Assembly (NCBI RefSeq): GCF_902686445.1
Contig: NC_062232.1
Coordinates: forward strand, 29,408,954 to 29,472,953
From: Sciurus carolinensis
Taxonomy: Eukaryota; Chordata; Mammalia; Rodentia; Sciuridae
Direction of reading: 5' to 3'
Length of the DNA: 64,000 nucleotides
The translations under genes and the position numbers were made by a program. This document shows positions 60,680-64,000 of the stretch, in pieces. Within the stretch, counting starts at the first letter, position 1; each line of letters starts with the position of its first letter. The notes under the pieces are model-generated. The model had not been told where the DNA came from, searched no databases, and saw only the letters and a list, made by a program, of their open reading frames with translations.

Positions 60680-61094
60680 ATGGAACTCAGCCATAAGGAA
60701 GAAAGATTTTATGACATTTGCTAGTAAATGGATGGATCTGGAGACTATCATTGCTAAGTAAGATAAGCCAATCTCTTGAAAACCAAAGGTCGAATGTTCT
60801 TATTGATACGTGGAAGCGAAACCACAATAGAAGGGGTGGGGGGAGAAGAGGAAGAAGAGAAGTTCAGTAGCTTGGCCAATGGGGAGCAAAAGAAAGGAAG
60901 AGGGGATAGGGAAGACAATAGAATAAATCTAACATAATTTTCCTATGTACTCATATGAAAATACCTAAGTGAATACCACCATCATGCCCACCCCCAAGAA
61001 TGGGATCTTAACTAAAATAAGATACATCCTATGCTTATATGATTTTATCAAAATGGATTCTACTGTCATGTATAACTAAGAAGAACCAATTAAA
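59480..61094 (+). mobile_element. L1 3' fragment, plus strand
   Basis: 5'-truncated L1 starting in ORF2 (AAATTCATTTGGAAAAATAA at 59509), with broken coding pieces at 59783-59989 and 60374-60724 (PVIPLL, TATSMFIAAQFTMIKLWNQP), a 3'UTR and an A tail at 61091-61104. The C-terminal coding is split by a CA microsatellite. Confidence 0.9.
60642..60668. repeat. (CA)n microsatellite within L1
   Basis: About 13 CA units. It lies between two copies of ACACAATGGAACTCA (60610 and 60674), so the L1 sequence itself has been partly duplicated around it. Confidence 0.9.
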
Positions 61095-61104
61095 AAAAAA
61101 AAAA

Positions 61105-61325
61105 GATTGCTGGGCATGATGGCATATGCCTGTAAGCCCAGAAATTCAGGAGGCTAAGGCAGGAGGATCACAAATTCAAAGCTTCGAAGCCAGCCTCAGC
61201 AACTTAGTAAAGTCCTAAGCAACTTAGTGAGAACTTTTCTCAAAATAAAGAGTAAAAAGGGTGGGGATGTTGCTCAGTGGTTAAACATCCTGGGTTCAAT
61301 TCCTGGTACCCCCCCCAAAAAAAAA
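61105..61325 (+). mobile_element. B1-dID type SINE
   Basis: Inserted at the A tail of the L1. GCTGGGCATGATGGCATATG head, CTAAGGCAGGAGGATCACAA, a small internal repeat (CAACTTAGTAAAGTCCTAAG then CAACTTAGTGAG), and the ID half GGTGGGGATGTTGCTCAGTG with a C run and A tail. Confidence 0.88.
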
Positions 61326-61329
61326 TCAC

Positions 61330-62650
61330 CAAAACAAGTATCAATGAGTTTCATAACAGAAGTATAAAATTTTTTTCCTACCCCCCCAAATATGAGTAAG
61401 AATGCACACAAATGTCTTCAGGAAAGGAATACACATGAATTTGACTAAAATGGTAAAATAACTATTTTACAAAATAAGATTATTTCAACTCATAGTGTCC
61501 TGAGAAAGTAGTATGGAGAGATTAATTAATCTGGTTGACAACTTTATGAAAATTAATAGAAGACACAGTTTCACATACAGAATTTTAAATTTGTGCTAAA
61601 AATATTTCTTAACTCTCAATGAGAAACAAATTGTTAGGAAAAAAGTTAAAAGTCAATGTACCTTGACAAGGTATTTCCTCACCAAGAACACTTGTAAACA
61701 TAGATATATTTATACAGAGATATTACCAACAGACTGACAAATTTTATTTTTTATTTTTTCTGTAAATTGTGAAATGAGAAGTATGTTTCTACATATTTAG
61801 CAATTCCAGTATATGTGAAAATCTTTAGTGGTAATTAGTTAGACTTGGATTAAGAGCACTTCCATTATTTCCCTCTCTATGTTCTCATTTGAGTAAAATC
61901 CATCTGGGTGTATAACTTTCCCTAAAGGATAACTGAGTGCATCAGATCATAAGTTTCCATTTATAGTCAATCTTTGTATACATGATATGTATCTCAAGCA
62001 GCCTCAAAGGATGGAACTTTCAAAAGTATTTACTATTAATTCTTTATTTCCCCAAACTTAGGAGTGTCATTTCATTCCATGTGGTGATTATTATTAAGTT
62101 AAAAAATTGTTTCTTTCATTTTTCCAGGTCTTCAAGTAGAACAACATATAAATACGTATAGTGAATTTGAGCGTAGGAAAAAATATCTAAATCCTTCTTA
62201 AGTGCTTAACTTTGTGTGTATTTGGTTTGAGAGTACAATGAGAATGCAATACCTTCTTGGACAGGTATGTAGGGAAACTTTTATACATGGAGTCAAAAAG
62301 CGTAAGCATCAGGACTAGATTGCAGTCACAGATGTCAGTGACCTAGATTTTAAACTACAAGGATATATACATTAATTAATTGTATTAAAATTGTTAAAAT
62401 ATAGTGCACTAATCACTGTATTGTTTTTTAAATGTCACTAGTTAGCAATGGTACACAGATGTAGACACAATAAACACTATATTGAAGTGAATCAGAAGAT
62501 CTTTTCCTAAATATTGACAAGATGGAAGAGTTAAAGCATCAATTAGAAATAATCTAACAATAATTCTGATCTCATGGTCTCAAACACCCCACTAAAGTCA
62601 AATGTTAGACAGAATACTACCCACTGTAAAAATCACTAGAGTGACACACA
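61330..62650. other. AT-rich intergenic DNA, no gene seen
   Basis: No frame above background and no repeat recognised. Confidence 0.5.
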
Positions 62651-62655
62651 GATTC

Positions 62656-62866
62656 CCCTTTTTTTTTTGTACTGGGGATTGAATCCAGGGGCACTTAATC
62701 CCTGAGCCATATCACCAGCTGTTTTTGTGTTTATTTAGAGACAAGTTCTCACTAAGTTGCTGAGAGCCTCACTAAGTTCCTAAGGTTGGCTTTGAACTCA
62801 CAATCCTCCTGCCTCAGCCTCTTGAGCTGCTGGGATTACACATGTGGGCAACTGCACCTGGCTGGA
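62656..62866 (-). mobile_element. B1-dID type SINE, antisense
   Basis: T run, ACTGGGGATTGAATCCAGGG, GAGACAAGTTCTCACTAAGT, CCTCCTGCCTCAGCCTCTTG and GCTGGGATTACA, the complement of the dimeric SINE. Confidence 0.9.
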
Positions 62867-62949
62867 TTCCCTGATTTAAAGAAAGATATAGTTCATTAAA
62901 AGAACACTGACAAGCAGACCACTGTGTTATTAAGTAAAAGATGCAAGTT

Positions 62950-62973
62950 AAAAAAAAAAAAAAAAAAAAAAAA
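62950..62973. repeat. Poly-A run
   Basis: About 24 consecutive A residues, with no retroelement recognised directly upstream. Confidence 0.9.
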
Positions 62974-63607
62974 GCTCAAGGGAGGGAATGACATTTGACC
63001 CAGGCCTTGAAGAATGCTAAAATTTTAAATGGTTTGTTTCATCGAAGGAAAACTTGTATTCTGTAACAGAGGGATATAAGACAAGAAGATGGGTGGATAA
63101 TAGAGTTGTCCATGCATAAGGAAAAAGAGGAGTGAGTGACAAGCCTGAAGAGTGCTGAAGTTACAGAGTGGATGGATGGCTTGGATGCCGGGGTGAGGGG
63201 CTTTGTTTCCAAACAAAGAATAACATGACAAAGAGTGAAAATTCAAGCAGAACAGACAGTAGTGTTTTGGGGGAAGTACTTTTCCCAGGATATGAGGCAT
63301 ATAAAGTAATTATTCTGATAAGCACGATAAATTAGAAATGGGAATTTGAATGAACTTTTCAGGTGAAAGACCATGCATAACTTCATGATGCAGTTTGAAA
63401 AAAGAAACAAAATAAATTACAATTATATCACTCAAGTCTAAAAAATCAAATATGTCAGGGTTCTTTAAAATGCTAATGGGAAATATATTTGAAAACATCA
63501 TTCCTTTCCATATACAAAGCTAATCAAAAAGCATTTTAATTCCATAGGTCTTTTTTTTCCCCCCCAAAGATAGTATTTTCTGCTGAGTTTCAAAAGACAG
63601 AATAAAG

Positions 63608-63806
63608 TTTTTTGTTTTTTGTTTGGTACTCAGGATTGAACCCTTGGTTGCTTAACCACTGAGCCACATCCCCAGCCCTTTTTATTTATATATATTTTAG
63701 ACAGTGTCTCACTAAGCTGCTGTGGCTTGCTTTGAACTTGCAATCCTCCTGCCTCAGCCTCCAGAGCTACTATGATTACAGGCATGCACCACTGTACCTG
63801 GCCAGA
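63608..63806 (-). mobile_element. B1-dID type SINE, antisense
   Basis: GGTACTCAGGATTGAACCCT, TTAACCACTGAGCCACATCC, GACAGTGTCTCACTAAGCTG, CCTCCTGCCTCAGCCTCCAG and CAGGCATGCACCACTGTACC. Confidence 0.9.
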
Positions 63807-63852
63807 ATAAAATTTTTAAAATGAGAAAAAAAATTATAATAAAAATATACTG

Positions 63853-64000
63853 GACTCATCAAGAATACAAATAATAATACATGCTGGTGAGGATGTGGCA
63901 GAAAAGATACACTCACACATTGTTGGTGGACTGCAAATTAATGCAATCACTCTGGACAACAGTATGAAGATACCTCAAAAGATCAGGCATTGATCTACCA
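63853..64000 (+). mobile_element. L1 ORF2 3' part, plus strand, runs off the window
   Basis: TCATCAAGAATACAAATAAT, GGTGAGGATGTGGC and CATTGTTGGTGGACTGCAAA are the well-known ORF2 C-terminal coding of squirrel-type L1 seen at 38780 and 60300. It continues past the right edge. Confidence 0.85.

Overview
This is mammalian nuclear DNA, most likely from a squirrel-family (sciurid) rodent and most likely X-linked. The species group is inferred from many copies of a dimeric SINE: a B1/7SL-like left half joined to an ID/tRNA-like right half, matching the B1-dID type found in squirrels and relatives. Very high L1 density and two MAGE genes of the B16 type suggest the X chromosome. No bacterial genes, CRISPR arrays or functional RNA genes were seen.

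Only two genes look intact: MAGE-A copy (17753-18799, +) and MAGE-B copy (45830-46876, +), named A and B here. They are near-identical, intron-free MAGEB16-like reading frames of 348 codons. Each has a CpG-rich upstream region with an ETS-type site, a splice acceptor just before the ATG, and a downstream AATAAA. They lie about 28 kb apart in direct orientation. Both sit inside an old, strongly diverged tandem duplication, about 12.2-22.6 kb paired with 34.95-56.6 kb. Its collinearity is broken only by later transposon insertions. Inside it is a much younger, highly similar core (15333-19068 and 43417-47145). By hand count, divergence rises in steps: about 0.4% in the promoter/intron part, about 3% in the coding part, about 4.5% in the 3'UTR, then ancient-level divergence. 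This pattern points to repeated gene conversion or re-duplication.

Most of the rest is L1. 1-5800 (-) is an L1 with a complete 5' end and a minisatellite-like 5'UTR. 25453-32863 (+) is an old full-length L1 with a twin-primed L1 nested in its 5'UTR. 35116-35549 is another inverted L1. 38216-39498 (+) is a 3' fragment. 39996-43410 (+) has an intact 5' end and is cut off exactly at the edge of the duplicated core. 47583-53664 (-) is a young full-length L1 with a 14-bp target-site duplication, two 459-bp 5'UTR monomers and few coding lesions. 59480-61094 (+) and 63853-64000 (+) are 3' fragments. Older L1 remnants lie at 11.15-13.3, 22.76-23.5 and 34.95-36.5 kb.

Other elements are a class I endogenous retrovirus remnant with a decayed env (7.3-10.45 kb), LTR-like segments (37.8-38.2 and 58.5-59.25 kb), MIR copies at matching places in the two duplicated units, nine SINE copies and simple repeats. 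All calls come from reading the sequence and remembered family features; no database search or alignment program was run.
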